Below are positions 54,418 to 61,977 of a DNA stretch of 64,000 nt, piece after piece. The stretch covers positions 594,199-658,198 of the forward strand of contig NZ_JAZARE010000002.1 of the NCBI RefSeq assembly GCF_036231905.1. The letters are read 5' to 3'. The DNA comes from CAMLIZ01 sp036231905 (GTDB lineage Bacteria; Pseudomonadota; Gammaproteobacteria; Burkholderiales; Burkholderiaceae_C). Below the pieces are notes generated by a model. It had not been told where the DNA came from, did no database searches, and worked only from the letters and a program-made list of their open reading frames with translations. Position 1 is the first letter of the stretch, and the number at the start of each line of letters is the position of its first letter. Made by a program: the position numbers and the translations under genes.

Positions 54418-57108
54418 ATGATGCGTGAAGGACCTGCCACCCTGATCCGCCGCGAGGACTATGTCGCGCCGGCCTACTGGATCAAGACCGTCGACCTGAC
54501 GTTCGACCTGGACCCGGCCAAGACCATCGTCGCCAGCCGCATGCAGGTGGAGCGCAACAGCGCGGTCGCGCCCCAGCCCCTGAAGCTGCATGGCGAGGAG
54601 CTGAACCTGCTGCGCGTGCTGGCCAACGGCGAGAGCGTGAGCTTCCGCCATGAAGACGGCTGCCTGGTGATCGACAGCCTGCCCGAGGGCACGTTCACGC
54701 TGGAGATCCGCAACACCTGCGCGCCGGAGAAGAACACGCAGCTGAGCGGCCTGTACACCAGCTGCGGCAATTTCTTCACGCAGTGCGAAGCCGAGGGCTT
54801 CCGCCGCATCACCTACTTCCTGGACCGGCCGGACGTGATGGCCGTCTACACCGTCACGCTGAAGGCGGACAAGAAGAAGTACCCGGTGCTGCTGTCCAAC
54901 GGCAACCTGGTGGACCAGGGCGACTTGGACAACGGCCGCCACTTCGCCAAGTGGCACGACCCCTTCCCCAAGCCCAGCTACCTGTTCGCCTTGGTGGGAG
55001 CCGACCTGGTGGCGCGGCAGCAGAAGATCCGCACCCGTGCCGGCAAGGAGCACCTGCTGGAGGTGTACGTGCGCCGCGGCGACCTGGACAAGACCGAACA
55101 CGCGATGAACTCGCTGATCGCCTCGGTGGTGTGGGACGAGGCCCGCTTCAAGCTGCCGCTGGACCTGGAGCGCTTCATGATCGTCGCGGTGGGCGACTTC
55201 AACATGGGCGCCATGGAGAACAAGGGCCTGAACATCTTCAACACGAAGTACGTTCTGGCGAACCCGGCCACCGCCACCGACGCCGACTACTCGGGCATCG
55301 AGAGCGTGGTGGGCCACGAGTACTTCCACAACTGGACCGGCAACCGAATCACCTGCCGCGACTGGTTCCAGCTGAGCCTGAAGGAAGGCCTCACCGTCTT
55401 CCGCGACCAGGAATTCAGCATGGACATGGCCGGCAGCGCGTCGGCCCGGGCGGTCAAGCGCATCGAGGATGTGCGCGGCCTGCGCCAGATGCAGTTCCCG
55501 GAGGATGCGGGCCCGATGGCGCACCCGGTGCGCCCGGACAGCTACGTGGAGATCAACAACTTCTACACCGCCACCGTCTACGAAAAAGGCGCCGAAGTCG
55601 TGCGCATGATGCAGACGCTGGTGGGCCGCGCCGGCTTCGAACGCGGCATGACGCTGTACTTCGAGCGCCACGACGGCCAGGCCGTCACCTGTGACGACTT
55701 CGCGCAGGCGGTGGCGGATGCCAACCCGGGCAGCGCGCTGGCCGAGAAGCTGGACGCGTTCAAGCGCTGGTATGCCCAGGCCGGCACCCCGCGCCTGGTG
55801 GCGCGTGGCCGCTACGACGCCCCCAGCCGCACCTACACCTTGGGGCTGGAACAGCAGAGCGACCCGTCGCCCGGCCAGCCGGTGAAGCAGCCGTTCGTCA
55901 TCCCGGTGGCCATGGGCCTGGTGGGCCACGACGGGCGGGCGATCGCCCTGCAGTTGGAAGGCGAAGCCGCGCCCGTGGGCAACGAGCGCGTGCTGGTGCT
56001 GGACGAAAAACACGCCTACTACACCTTCGTCAACGTGGACGCGGAGCCCGTGCCCTCGCTGCTGCGCGGCTTCTCCGCGCCGGTGAACCTGGTGGACGGG
56101 CTGGGCGATGCTGAACTGCTGGTGCTGCTGAAGCACGATGCCGACCCGTTCAACCGCTGGGAGGCCGGCCAGCGCCTCGCGCTGAACCGCCTGCTGGCCG
56201 CGGTGCGCACCGACTCCACGCCGGACGCCGACCCGGCCTTCATCGACGCGATGCGTGGCGCGCTGCGCCACCCCACGCTGGACCCGGCCTTCAAGGAGCT
56301 GGTGCTCACCCTGCCCAGCGAAACCTACATCGCCGAGCAGCTGGAGGAAGTGGACCCGCAGCGCATCCACGCGGCGCGCGAGTCGATGAAGCTGCAGCTG
56401 GCGCAAGCCCTGCGCGACGACTGGGTGTGGGCCTGGGACGAGCACCAGACGATTGGCGGTTATTCGCCCGACCCGGTGTCGTCCGGCCGGCGCGCGCTGG
56501 CCAACCTGGCGCTCGCCATGCTGTGCCTGGACGCCCAGGCGCGCGGCGACTCGGTGTGGCCGGGCAAGGCCTACCAGCGCTTCAAGGACGCCGGCAACAT
56601 GACCGACCGCATGGGCGCGCTCAGCGCACTGCTGGACGCCGGACATGAACTGACCCAGCCGGCGCTGGAACGCTTCCACGCCATCTTCAAGGGCGAGGAC
56701 CTGGTGATCGACAAGTGGTTCGCGCTGCAGGCCCGCACACCGGAGCCGGTGGGCCGACAGGGCGCAGGGCGCAGCCTGCAGCGGGTGAAGGCGCTGATGC
56801 AGCACCCCGACTTCTCGATGAAGAACCCGAACCGCGCGCGCAGCCTGATCTTCAGCTTCACGATGTACAACCCGGCCGGCTTCCACCGCGCCGATGCGGC
56901 CGGCTACGTGTTCTGGGCCGACCGTGTGCTGGAGCTGGATGCCATCAACCCGCAGGTGGCCTCACGGCTGGCGCGTGTGATGGACCGCTGGAAGAAGCTG
57001 GCGGAGCCGTATCGCAGCGCGGCGCGCGAGGCCATCAGCCGCGTCGCCGCCAAGCCCGACCTGAGCAACGACGTGCGCGAGATCGTCTCACGCGCACTGG
57101 AGGACTGA
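54418..57108 (+). CDS. pepN: Aminopeptidase N
   Basis: 896 residues, M1 family. The exopeptidase motif GAMENKGL is at about 264-271. Zn-binding HEYFHNWTGNR starts at about 300 with the second ligand Glu in SLKEGLTVFRDQEF. The C-terminal helical domain is complete. A cytosolic broad-specificity aminopeptidase in peptide turnover. ATG preferred at 54418; the adjacent Met at 54421 is equivalent. Confidence 0.97.
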   Translation: MMREGPATLIRREDYVAPAYWIKTVDLTFDLDPAKTIVASRMQVERNSAVAPQPLKLHGEELNLLRVLANGESVSFRHEDGCLVIDSLPEGTFTLEIRNTCAPEKNTQLSGLYTSCGNFFTQCEAEGFRRITYFLDRPDVMAVYTVTLKADKKKYPVLLSNGNLVDQGDLDNGRHFAKWHDPFPKPSYLFALVGADLVARQQKIRTRAGKEHLLEVYVRRGDLDKTEHAMNSLIASVVWDEARFKLPLDLERFMIVAVGDFNMGAMENKGLNIFNTKYVLANPATATDADYSGIESVVGHEYFHNWTGNRITCRDWFQLSLKEGLTVFRDQEFSMDMAGSASARAVKRIEDVRGLRQMQFPEDAGPMAHPVRPDSYVEINNFYTATVYEKGAEVVRMMQTLVGRAGFERGMTLYFERHDGQAVTCDDFAQAVADANPGSALAEKLDAFKRWYAQAGTPRLVARGRYDAPSRTYTLGLEQQSDPSPGQPVKQPFVIPVAMGLVGHDGRAIALQLEGEAAPVGNERVLVLDEKHAYYTFVNVDAEPVPSLLRGFSAPVNLVDGLGDAELLVLLKHDADPFNRWEAGQRLALNRLLAAVRTDSTPDADPAFIDAMRGALRHPTLDPAFKELVLTLPSETYIAEQLEEVDPQRIHAARESMKLQLAQALRDDWVWAWDEHQTIGGYSPDPVSSGRRALANLALAMLCLDAQARGDSVWPGKAYQRFKDAGNMTDRMGALSALLDAGHELTQPALERFHAIFKGEDLVIDKWFALQARTPEPVGRQGAGRSLQRVKALMQHPDFSMKNPNRARSLIFSFTMYNPAGFHRADAAGYVFWADRVLELDAINPQVASRLARVMDRWKKLAEPYRSAAREAISRVAAKPDLSNDVREIVSRALED

Positions 57109-57109
57109 C

Positions 57110-58159
57110 ATGCCGCCCGTGAAACGCATTTCCCTCACCCAGTACCTGGTCGAGCAGCAGCGCGAGCACGGCCGCATCCCCAGCCAGCTGCGCCTGCTGA
57201 TCGAGGTGGTGGCACGCGCCTGCAAGCGCATCGCCATCTCGGTGAACAAGGGCGCGCTGGGCGACGTGATGGGCAGCGCCGACACCGAGAACGTGCAGGG
57301 CGAGGTGCAGAAGAAGCTGGACGTCATCAGCAACGAGGTGCTGATCGAGGCCAACGAATGGGGCGGCCACCTCGCCGCCATGGCCAGCGAGGAGATGGAC
57401 ACCATCCACCTGGTGCCCAACCGCTATCCGCAGGGCGAATACCTGCTGCTGTTCGACCCGCTCGACGGCTCCAGCAACATCGACGTCAACGTGAGCATCG
57501 GCACGATCTTCAGCGTGCTGCGCAAGGTGGGCCACCACCACGGCGTGAGCGAGCAGGATTTCCTGCAGCCGGGCCGCTTCCAGGCCGCCGCCGGCTACTG
57601 CATCTACGGCCCGCAGACCACGCTGGTGCTCACGGTGGGCGATGGCGTGGCGATGTTCACGCTGGACCGCGAGACCGGCAGCTTCGTGCTGACCGAAGAG
57701 AACGTGCAGATTCCGGCGGACACCAAGGAATTTGCGGTCAACATGAGCAACCTGCGCCACTGGGCGCCGCCGGTGAAGCGCTACATCGAGGAATGCCTGG
57801 CGGGCAAGGACGGCCCGCGCGGCAAGGACTTCAACATGCGCTGGATCGCCAGCATGGTGGCCGACGTGCACCGCATCCTCTGCCGCGGCGGCATCTTCAT
57901 GTACCCGTGGGACAAGCGCGAGCCTGAAAAGGCCGGCAAGCTGCGCCTGATGTACGAGGCCAACCCGATGGCCTTTTTGGTGGAACAGGCCGGGGGCATG
58001 GCCACCAACGGGCACGACCGCATCATGGATCTGCAGCCGGGCAAGCTGCACGAACGCGTGAGCGTGATCCTGGGCTCCAAGAACGAGGTGCAGCGGGTCA
58101 CCGACTACCACCGCGACACCGGGGCGGAAGCCGCCTCCCAGCCGGCCCAGGCCGCCTGA
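57110..58159 (+). CDS. fbp: Fructose-1,6-bisphosphatase class I
   Basis: 349 residues. DPLDGSSNIDVNVSIGTIF at about 117-135 is the metal/phosphate loop, with ANEWGGHLAAMASEEMD upstream and LMYEANPMAFLVEQAGG near the end. Gluconeogenic removal of the 1-phosphate of FBP; also used in the Calvin cycle. Starts 1 nt after the pepN stop, so it is co-transcribed. Confidence 0.97.
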   Translation: MPPVKRISLTQYLVEQQREHGRIPSQLRLLIEVVARACKRIAISVNKGALGDVMGSADTENVQGEVQKKLDVISNEVLIEANEWGGHLAAMASEEMDTIHLVPNRYPQGEYLLLFDPLDGSSNIDVNVSIGTIFSVLRKVGHHHGVSEQDFLQPGRFQAAAGYCIYGPQTTLVLTVGDGVAMFTLDRETGSFVLTEENVQIPADTKEFAVNMSNLRHWAPPVKRYIEECLAGKDGPRGKDFNMRWIASMVADVHRILCRGGIFMYPWDKREPEKAGKLRLMYEANPMAFLVEQAGGMATNGHDRIMDLQPGKLHERVSVILGSKNEVQRVTDYHRDTGAEAASQPAQAA

Positions 58160-58160
58160 A

Positions 58161-58174
58161 CGGCAGGTCTGCCG
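58161..58174. terminator. Hairpin between convergent fbp and lipoprotein gene
   Basis: A 6-bp perfect inverted repeat CGGCAG / CTGCCG with a 2-nt loop lies just past the fbp stop, in the 18-bp gap before the stop of the convergent gene. No T-run is present, so termination function is only a guess. Confidence 0.3.
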
Positions 58175-58177
58175 CCG

Positions 58178-58636
58178 TTACGGGTTGACGTAGCGGCGGT
58201 ACGCGCCCTGCCAGTCCTTGTAGATCTCCGCCTGCGCCTCCCGCAGGCCGATCTTGCCGTCGCACACCATCAGGCGCAGCCGCCGTTCGAGCACGTTCTT
58301 GCGCTTGGCGCCGTACTCACCCTCCATCTCCTGAAGCTTCAGGTTCACCGTGTGCGTAGGGTGGCCGCCCAGCTCCACCGGCACCACCTGGTCCAGTTCG
58401 TAATAGGGCGACATGGTGGCCTCGATGCCGCTGCGCTGCATCATCTGCAGCTTCAGCGCTTCTCGCCACGTCGCCGATGCCTGCGCCTGGTTGGCATAGG
58501 CCGGAACGCAGATCGTCCGCTCCAGGGTCTGTGGGGTGACATCCGGGTTCAGGGCCTCGTCGGGAACGGACACCGGCGCTGGCGTGGCGCAGCCGGCGAG
58601 CGCGGCAAGGGCGGAGGCAAGGAAGGCGAATTTCAT
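58178..58636 (-). CDS. Lipoprotein with degenerate HNH-like domain
   Basis: 152 residues. Signal peptide with an LAGC lipobox, then a domain with YYELDQVVPVELGGHPTHTVNL, VLERRLRLMVCDGKIGLREAQAEI and a Trp near the end. This pattern resembles small HNH-type proteins whose motif is ELDHxxPLxLGG...NL. Here Gln replaces the key His, so nuclease activity is probably lost. Likely a secreted, anchored relative with a new role, though the family match is by eye. Confidence 0.6.
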   Translation of the reverse strand: MKFAFLASALAALAGCATPAPVSVPDEALNPDVTPQTLERTICVPAYANQAQASATWREALKLQMMQRSGIEATMSPYYELDQVVPVELGGHPTHTVNLKLQEMEGEYGAKRKNVLERRLRLMVCDGKIGLREAQAEIYKDWQGAYRRYVNP

Positions 58637-58752
58637 GCGGACGATGCAGGTTGCAGACAAGGCGGACCGGCGAGCTTATCCGCAAGCGGGTGCCCACGCG
58701 GGCGCCGGGCGGCGCCACCGGGCAGGCGCTCAGGGCGCGCAAATCCGCTGCT

Positions 58753-58758
58753 AGAATG
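58753..58758 (+). promoter_or_regulatory. Possible -10 box before tRNA-Thr
   Basis: TAGAAT lies 27 bp before the mature tRNA 5' end. A matching -35 is weak in this GC-rich stretch. The spacing suits a short 5' leader, so it is a candidate tRNA promoter element. Confidence 0.4.
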
Positions 58759-58785
58759 CCGGTTTTGCCACGCCAGCGTGGCAAT

Positions 58786-58861
58786 GCCGGTGTAGCTCAG
58801 TTGGTAGAGCAGCGCATTCGTAATGCGAAGGTCGGGAGTTCGACTCTCTTCACCGGCACCA
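58786..58861 (+). tRNA. tRNA-Thr (anticodon CGU)
   Basis: 76 nt folding as a full cloverleaf: acceptor GCCGGTG / CACCGGC, D-arm GCTC-GAGC, anticodon loop TTCGTAA giving CGT, T-arm with GTTCGA, discriminator A and encoded CCA. CGT reads the Thr codon ACG. One G-A mismatch is seen at the base of the anticodon stem. It ends the ordinary chromosomal part before the cassette array. Confidence 0.95.
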
Positions 58862-58867
58862 ATGAAC

Positions 58868-58898
58868 AAGGGCCTGACTCGCGTCAGGCCCTTTTTTT
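58868..58898 (+). terminator. Rho-independent terminator of tRNA-Thr
   Basis: A perfect 11-bp stem (AAGGGCCTGAC / GTCAGGCCCTT) with loop TCGC is followed by an unbroken T-run. This is the strongest terminator in the window and would insulate the downstream cassette array from the tRNA promoter. Confidence 0.92.
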
Positions 58899-59168
58899 GG
58901 CATCTGCGCGGCCCGCAGCAGTGGAGCAGGTTGGCCGCGCAAGCCACGCCACGGAGGCCGCGATCCAACCGCCAGGGCCACAACTTCCTGGACACCGTCC
59001 ACTTTGCAAACACCCCACTGTCCACTTTCGCTGTCCCACTAACGGGGGAGTTCGCCGGCGTCTGATATTCGCTGACAATGACTTAGCGAACTCCGGCGGG
59101 GAAAGGGGACACAGGAATGGACACTAGTCTGGGATGTCGCTGTCTATGGACAGCGGCGTCTACAACAC
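58899..59168. other. Gene-free left flank of the cassette array
   Basis: 270 bp between the tRNA terminator and the first cassette core site. There is no integrase gene or other credible CDS on either strand. It contains a possible transposon relic (59019-59123) and a CGCTGTC / GACAGCG hairpin (59138-59155) just before the core site. If an attI remains, it should be in the last 60 bp. Confidence 0.6.
59019..59123. repeat. Palindromic relic with TGTCCA ends (possible IS/MITE remnant)
   Basis: 105 bp with outward TGTCCA / TGGACA ends, a second matched TGTCCC / GGGACA inside each end, and an inner inverted pair GGAGTTCGC (59047-59055) / GCGAACTCC (59086-59094). Internal space is too short for a gene. 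It may be a non-autonomous element, or what is left of an IS that removed the integron platform. Target duplication not seen. Confidence 0.4.
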
Positions 59169-59175
59169 GTTAGGA
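59169..59175 (+). other. First cassette core site (attI or truncated junction)
   Basis: GTTAGGA matches the GTTRRRY core where cassettes join, but no RYYYAAC partner or attC arms lie upstream. It is therefore either the attI point of the lost platform or the junction left by a deletion. Confidence 0.6.
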
Positions 59176-59177
59176 GA
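59172..59177 (+). promoter_or_regulatory. Shine-Dalgarno site formed by the core site
   Basis: AGGAGA overlaps the recombination core and sits 3 nt before the GTG start of the first cassette gene. The insertion junction thus supplies the ribosome site. The spacing is a little short. Confidence 0.5.
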
Positions 59178-59180
59178 CCA

Positions 59181-60146
59181 GTGCCACCCGAGAGCATCAA
59201 GTTCCGCCAGGCTGTTGGAGCCGATGCCGAGGCGATGTATGCGTTACACAAGGCTTCTGTGTTCCAGTTATGTCGCCACGCGTATTCGGAAATTGAGCTC
59301 AGTGCTTGGTTCTTCGGGCGCTCGCCAGACATCTATCAATCCGGCCTTTCCAGCGGCGAGATTGAGGTAGCCTGCATCGCCGGGCAAGTAGTCGGCTTTG
59401 TTGGCGCAATCCCTGGTGAGGTCACCTTGCTCTTCGTTGATCCCGTGCACTCCGGGCGCGGCTTCGGTCGCGCGTTGTTCGAGCGAGGCCTTTCCAAAGC
59501 AAGCCAGGGGTTCGTTGGTCAACTTTTGGTCGTTGCCACACGAAACTCCGCTCCGCTCTATCGGCGGTACGGGTTCCGCCCGGTTGAGCGCGTGGCGCTT
59601 GTGCGCGGCGATCCCGCTGTGAACATTGAGGTAATTCGTATGGAGCGTCCGTCCAACGGGTCTCCTAACCCCTCCATCGAGCGGACTGCCTTCGGCTGCC
59701 GCTCATGTCGAACGTTAGGTGCCTCAGGTCGGCGCTACGATCCGAGCCTCGTTACTCCGAGCATTCCGATGCCAAGCTGGTCTTCCCCTGAGGTCGTCGT
59801 TCAACGTCAGCTCGACGCCTACAACGCCAAAGACCTTGACGCCTGGCTCGCAACCTACGCGCCGGACGCAAAGCAATACGAGCATCCCGGGAAGTTGCTC
59901 GCCTCCGGTCGCGCTGAGATCCGGGCTCGCACCGCCCCTCGCTTCACCGAGCTGAATTTGCATGCCAAGCTCATCAAGCGTGCGGTCATGGGCAGTGTGG
60001 TCATCGACCACGAGGACGTAACGCGGACGTTCCCAGAAGGCCCAGGCAACATTGAGCTCGTCTGCATCTACTTGGTCGAGCAAGGGCTTATCCAGAGCGC
60101 GTCGTTTGTCTTCGGTCCGGCAGTCGTGCAGGGAGCGCTCGCGTGA
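59181..60146 (+). CDS. GNAT acetyltransferase fused through attC to an NTF2-like domain
   Basis: One unbroken 321-codon frame from a GTG. Residues 1-157 form a complete GNAT domain (HKASVFQLCRHAYSEIE, LFVDPVHSGRGFGRALFERG as acetyl-CoA loop, NSAPLYRRYGFRPVE). Residues about 161-182 are encoded by the attC itself (SPNPSIERTAFGC...RTLG). Residues 197-321 are an NTF2/SnoaL-like domain (VVQRQLDAYNAKDLDAWLATYAPD). So two cassettes are joined because the short attC has no stop in this frame. The NTF2 part may also start on its own at ATG 59769. Whether the long product is made is unknown. Confidence 0.75.
   Translation: MPPESIKFRQAVGADAEAMYALHKASVFQLCRHAYSEIELSAWFFGRSPDIYQSGLSSGEIEVACIAGQVVGFVGAIPGEVTLLFVDPVHSGRGFGRALFERGLSKASQGFVGQLLVVATRNSAPLYRRYGFRPVERVALVRGDPAVNIEVIRMERPSNGSPNPSIERTAFGCRSCRTLGASGRRYDPSLVTPSIPMPSWSSPEVVVQRQLDAYNAKDLDAWLATYAPDAKQYEHPGKLLASGRAEIRARTAPRFTELNLHAKLIKRAVMGSVVIDHEDVTRTFPEGPGNIELVCIYLVEQGLIQSASFVFGPAVVQGALA
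59663..59720 (+). repeat. attC site 1 (short, 58 bp)
   Basis: R'' TCCTAAC, arms CTCCATCGAGCGGAC and CCGCTCATGTCGAAC, small CCTTCGG-type loop stem, R' GTTAGGT. Read through in frame by the GNAT-NTF2 ORF. Confidence 0.92.
59769..60146 (+). CDS. NTF2/SnoaL-like cassette protein, internal start alternative
   Basis: 125 residues if translated from its own ATG in cassette 2. Sequence from MPSWSSPEVVVQRQLDAYN to the end follows the SnoaL/ketosteroid-isomerase-like pattern with HPGKLLASGRAEIRAR, FTELNLHAKLIKR and VIDHEDVTRTFPEG. These small barrels bind or isomerise diverse ligands; function unknown. It has no good ribosome site, so it may depend on upstream translation. This is the same frame as the fusion ORF. 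Confidence 0.6.
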   Translation: MPSWSSPEVVVQRQLDAYNAKDLDAWLATYAPDAKQYEHPGKLLASGRAEIRARTAPRFTELNLHAKLIKRAVMGSVVIDHEDVTRTFPEGPGNIELVCIYLVEQGLIQSASFVFGPAVVQGALA

Positions 60147-60153
60147 GGCCGGC

Positions 60154-60222
60154 ACCTAACCTCTCCATCGAGCGGACATGCCCCGGCAAGCCGGGTCATG
60201 CCGCTCATGTCGAACGTTAGGC
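60154..60222 (+). repeat. attC site 2 (long, 69 bp)
   Basis: R'' ACCTAAC, R' GTTAGGC, same arms; variable stem with CCCCGGCAAGCCGGG. The NTF2-like stop lies 8 bp before it. Confidence 0.93.
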
Positions 60223-60225
60223 GCC

Positions 60226-60888
60226 ATGACACTCCCTGAGCACATTCAGCGTCGCGGCGTTCATGCGTTGTCGGCGCAGTGGCCGGATCTTGTAGCCCCC
60301 ATGCTCGATGCCGTGTCAAGCAATGCAGTGGGTTGCCCCCTCTCTTCCTCTGCGTTGGCGTCCCTTAGAGCGGCGCTGTCCAGCAGTCGCACGCTGCTAT
60401 ATGAGACAGCCAGCTACGTCCTCGCCGATGCCTTGGCGTTTGACCCACAAGCGATAGACCTGCTTGTTGATCTCTCCAATAGTCAAAAGGCCACGGAGCG
60501 ATTCAACGCGATCCTCTGCCTGTCAGAGAAAACGCCCCAAGCAACTTCACTTGATGTCATAACCAAGAGTCTCGGAGATCGAAGCTCAAAGGTCCGAATC
60601 AAAGCAGCCGACTGGGTACTTCGTCTTGGTTTAACTCCAGCGCTTCCCGCACTTAAGAAGGCACTTTCCACTGAGCAGCACTCCGAGGCGCGAAGAACCA
60701 TGGAATTTAGTCTCGCCCTAGTGCGCGACGGATACTTAATCAGCCCATGGAGCGACAAGCAAGTTTGGTTCACGCTCGCTTTGTCGCCCGGTTGCACAGT
60801 ATCCAGCGCAGTTGACGCGGCACTCATAGAGCAGAGCGGCGCAGCGGCAGTCGCAGCTCAGCTAAGGGCGTCACACCGTGGCGCCTAA
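60226..60888 (+). CDS. HEAT-like helical cassette protein
   Basis: 220 residues, all-helical by composition. Repeats such as QKATERFNAILCLSEKT, DRSSKVRIKAADWVLRLG and LTPALPALKKAL look like HEAT repeats, which mediate protein contacts. No catalytic motif. It starts 4 nt after R' and ends with the TAA inside the R'' box of attC 3, a typical cassette fit. GC is lower than the chromosome. Function unknown. Confidence 0.8.
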   Translation: MTLPEHIQRRGVHALSAQWPDLVAPMLDAVSSNAVGCPLSSSALASLRAALSSSRTLLYETASYVLADALAFDPQAIDLLVDLSNSQKATERFNAILCLSEKTPQATSLDVITKSLGDRSSKVRIKAADWVLRLGLTPALPALKKALSTEQHSEARRTMEFSLALVRDGYLISPWSDKQVWFTLALSPGCTVSSAVDAALIEQSGAAAVAAQLRASHRGA

Positions 60889-60951
60889 CACCTCCATCGA
60901 GCGGACAGTCGCCGGCAAGCCGGCGCCTGCCGCTCATGTCGAACGTTGGGC
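60883..60951 (+). repeat. attC site 3 (long, 69 bp)
   Basis: R'' GCCTAAC provides the stop of the HEAT-like gene; R' GTTGGGC; variable stem with GCCGGCAAGCCGGC. Confidence 0.93.
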
Positions 60952-61257
60952 ACCTCGTGGGTGAGGGTGGGTGTGCGCGAAGAAGGCAACGCCAAGATGG
61001 GCTGTCCGTCCTGCGGCGGCCAGCGGGCGACGGGTTTGTCAGTGAGGTTGTTCCTTGGTGCTCGTCGGTCCGTTGCGTAAAAAGCAGCAGCGGTTTCCGC
61101 CGCGTAGCGCGGGGCAGTTGTCGTCCTCGCTTCGGCACGGGTCGTTTCCGTGTCCTCGGGGCAGCGGGCGGCCACCCATCGGTTCAGGGTTGTCTGGCTT
61201 TGCCGCATTGCTGCACACTGGCGCGTCGTTGGTTGTCGGCGGCCGGGTCGCTTCGGC
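60952..61257. other. Cassette 4, no convincing gene
   Basis: 306 bp between attC 3 and attC 4. Frames on both strands are open but Arg/Ser/Pro-rich, depend on attC for start or stop, and match no family seen. It is either an ORF-less cassette (regulatory or RNA) or a decayed gene. Confidence 0.6.
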
Positions 61258-61315
61258 GCCCAACCACTCCATCGAGCGGACAGCCTTCGGCTGCCGCTCA
61301 TGTCGAACGTTAGGC
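61258..61315 (+). repeat. attC site 4 (short, 58 bp)
   Basis: R'' GCCCAAC, R' GTTAGGC, with the CCTTCGG loop stem also seen in attC 1 and 9. Confidence 0.92.
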
Positions 61316-61331
61316 CGCACGTGCGCGCAAG

Positions 61332-61940
61332 ATGAAGCAAATCGAAAGAGTGCTCACCCAAGCGAATGTCGATGAGATTGCTAATGAATTCATCGAGAGC
61401 CTCGCTGCAATAGGCGAATCGATCCATGGCATGAGAGGCGTAGCTCTATTCACGGCCTTAAAGAGGGACAAGCTGGTAGGCGGCCCATATCCCGGGGTTT
61501 CTCTCTTTGAAGCAGCGAACCGCATCATGTCCGACCTCGTAATTCTTCGAGGCGTTGCTGGCCTTCTTAAGGAAGAGCACTTCCCCTTTTCTTCGTACAC
61601 CGTGGAGTTTGGAAACGAGAACAAGAACGGCTTCGACATTCGAGCCACCTCTAGGAATACGACGCTCGTAGGGGAGGCATTCAATGTCGCACCGTCCTTC
61701 TTCCAAGTTAAGAAGCGATCTGCACTTAGAAAGCTAAGAGCGCACGGGCCTGAGTCAACATACAAGGTTCTTATGTTCAACGACGACGCCGCGTCGACCA
61801 CCTATCTGCCTAAGTCTGAAGCTGGTCTTCACCACATCCTTGTAGGTGTTCATTCAGGCGCAGTTCAGGTGCGGCCTAACCCTTCCATCGAGCGGACGTC
61901 TTCCGGCAAGCCGGAAGCCGCCGCTCATGTCGAACGTTAG
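61332..61940 (+). CDS. Unknown cassette protein with attC-encoded C-terminus
   Basis: 202 residues, not matched to a known family. The core (about 1-180) has a helical N-terminal half (ANVDEIANEFIESLAAIG, GVSLFEAANRIMSDLVILRG) and a mixed C-terminal half with GFDIRATSRNTTLVGEAFNVAP and FFQVKKRSA. The Asp...Glu...Lys order loosely recalls PD-(D/E)XK nucleases, but this is weak. There is no stop before attC 5, so the last about 22 residues (from RPNPSIERT to AAHVER) are attC-encoded and end at the TAG in R'. The base composition is clearly poorer in GC than the chromosome. Confidence 0.75.
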   Translation: MKQIERVLTQANVDEIANEFIESLAAIGESIHGMRGVALFTALKRDKLVGGPYPGVSLFEAANRIMSDLVILRGVAGLLKEEHFPFSSYTVEFGNENKNGFDIRATSRNTTLVGEAFNVAPSFFQVKKRSALRKLRAHGPESTYKVLMFNDDAASTTYLPKSEAGLHHILVGVHSGAVQVRPNPSIERTSSGKPEAAAHVER

Positions 61941-61942
61941 GT
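61874..61942 (+). repeat. attC site 5 (long, 69 bp)
   Basis: R'' GCCTAAC, R' GTTAGGT; stem with TTCCGGCAAGCCGGAA. Encodes the tail and stop of the gene before it. Confidence 0.93.
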
Positions 61943-61977
61943 TCCTCCCGTTCACAGTCCCGCAGAAATACGTCGCC

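Noticed and set aside
54331..56886. 851-codon minus-strand ORF inside pepN
   Set aside because: Antisense shadow of the GC-rich pepN gene; composition is His/Val/Arg-biased, no motif, while pepN has full M1 motifs.
58786..58861. tRNA-Thr as attachment site of an integrative element
   Set aside because: No tyrosine integrase or repeated tRNA 3' end was seen downstream; the array beyond is an integron, which does not integrate into tRNA genes.
60885..61427. Minus-strand ORFs across the attC sites with recurring NVRHER or TFDMSG peptides
   Set aside because: The shared peptides are just the antisense reading of attC arms; the rest is low-complexity and has no family.
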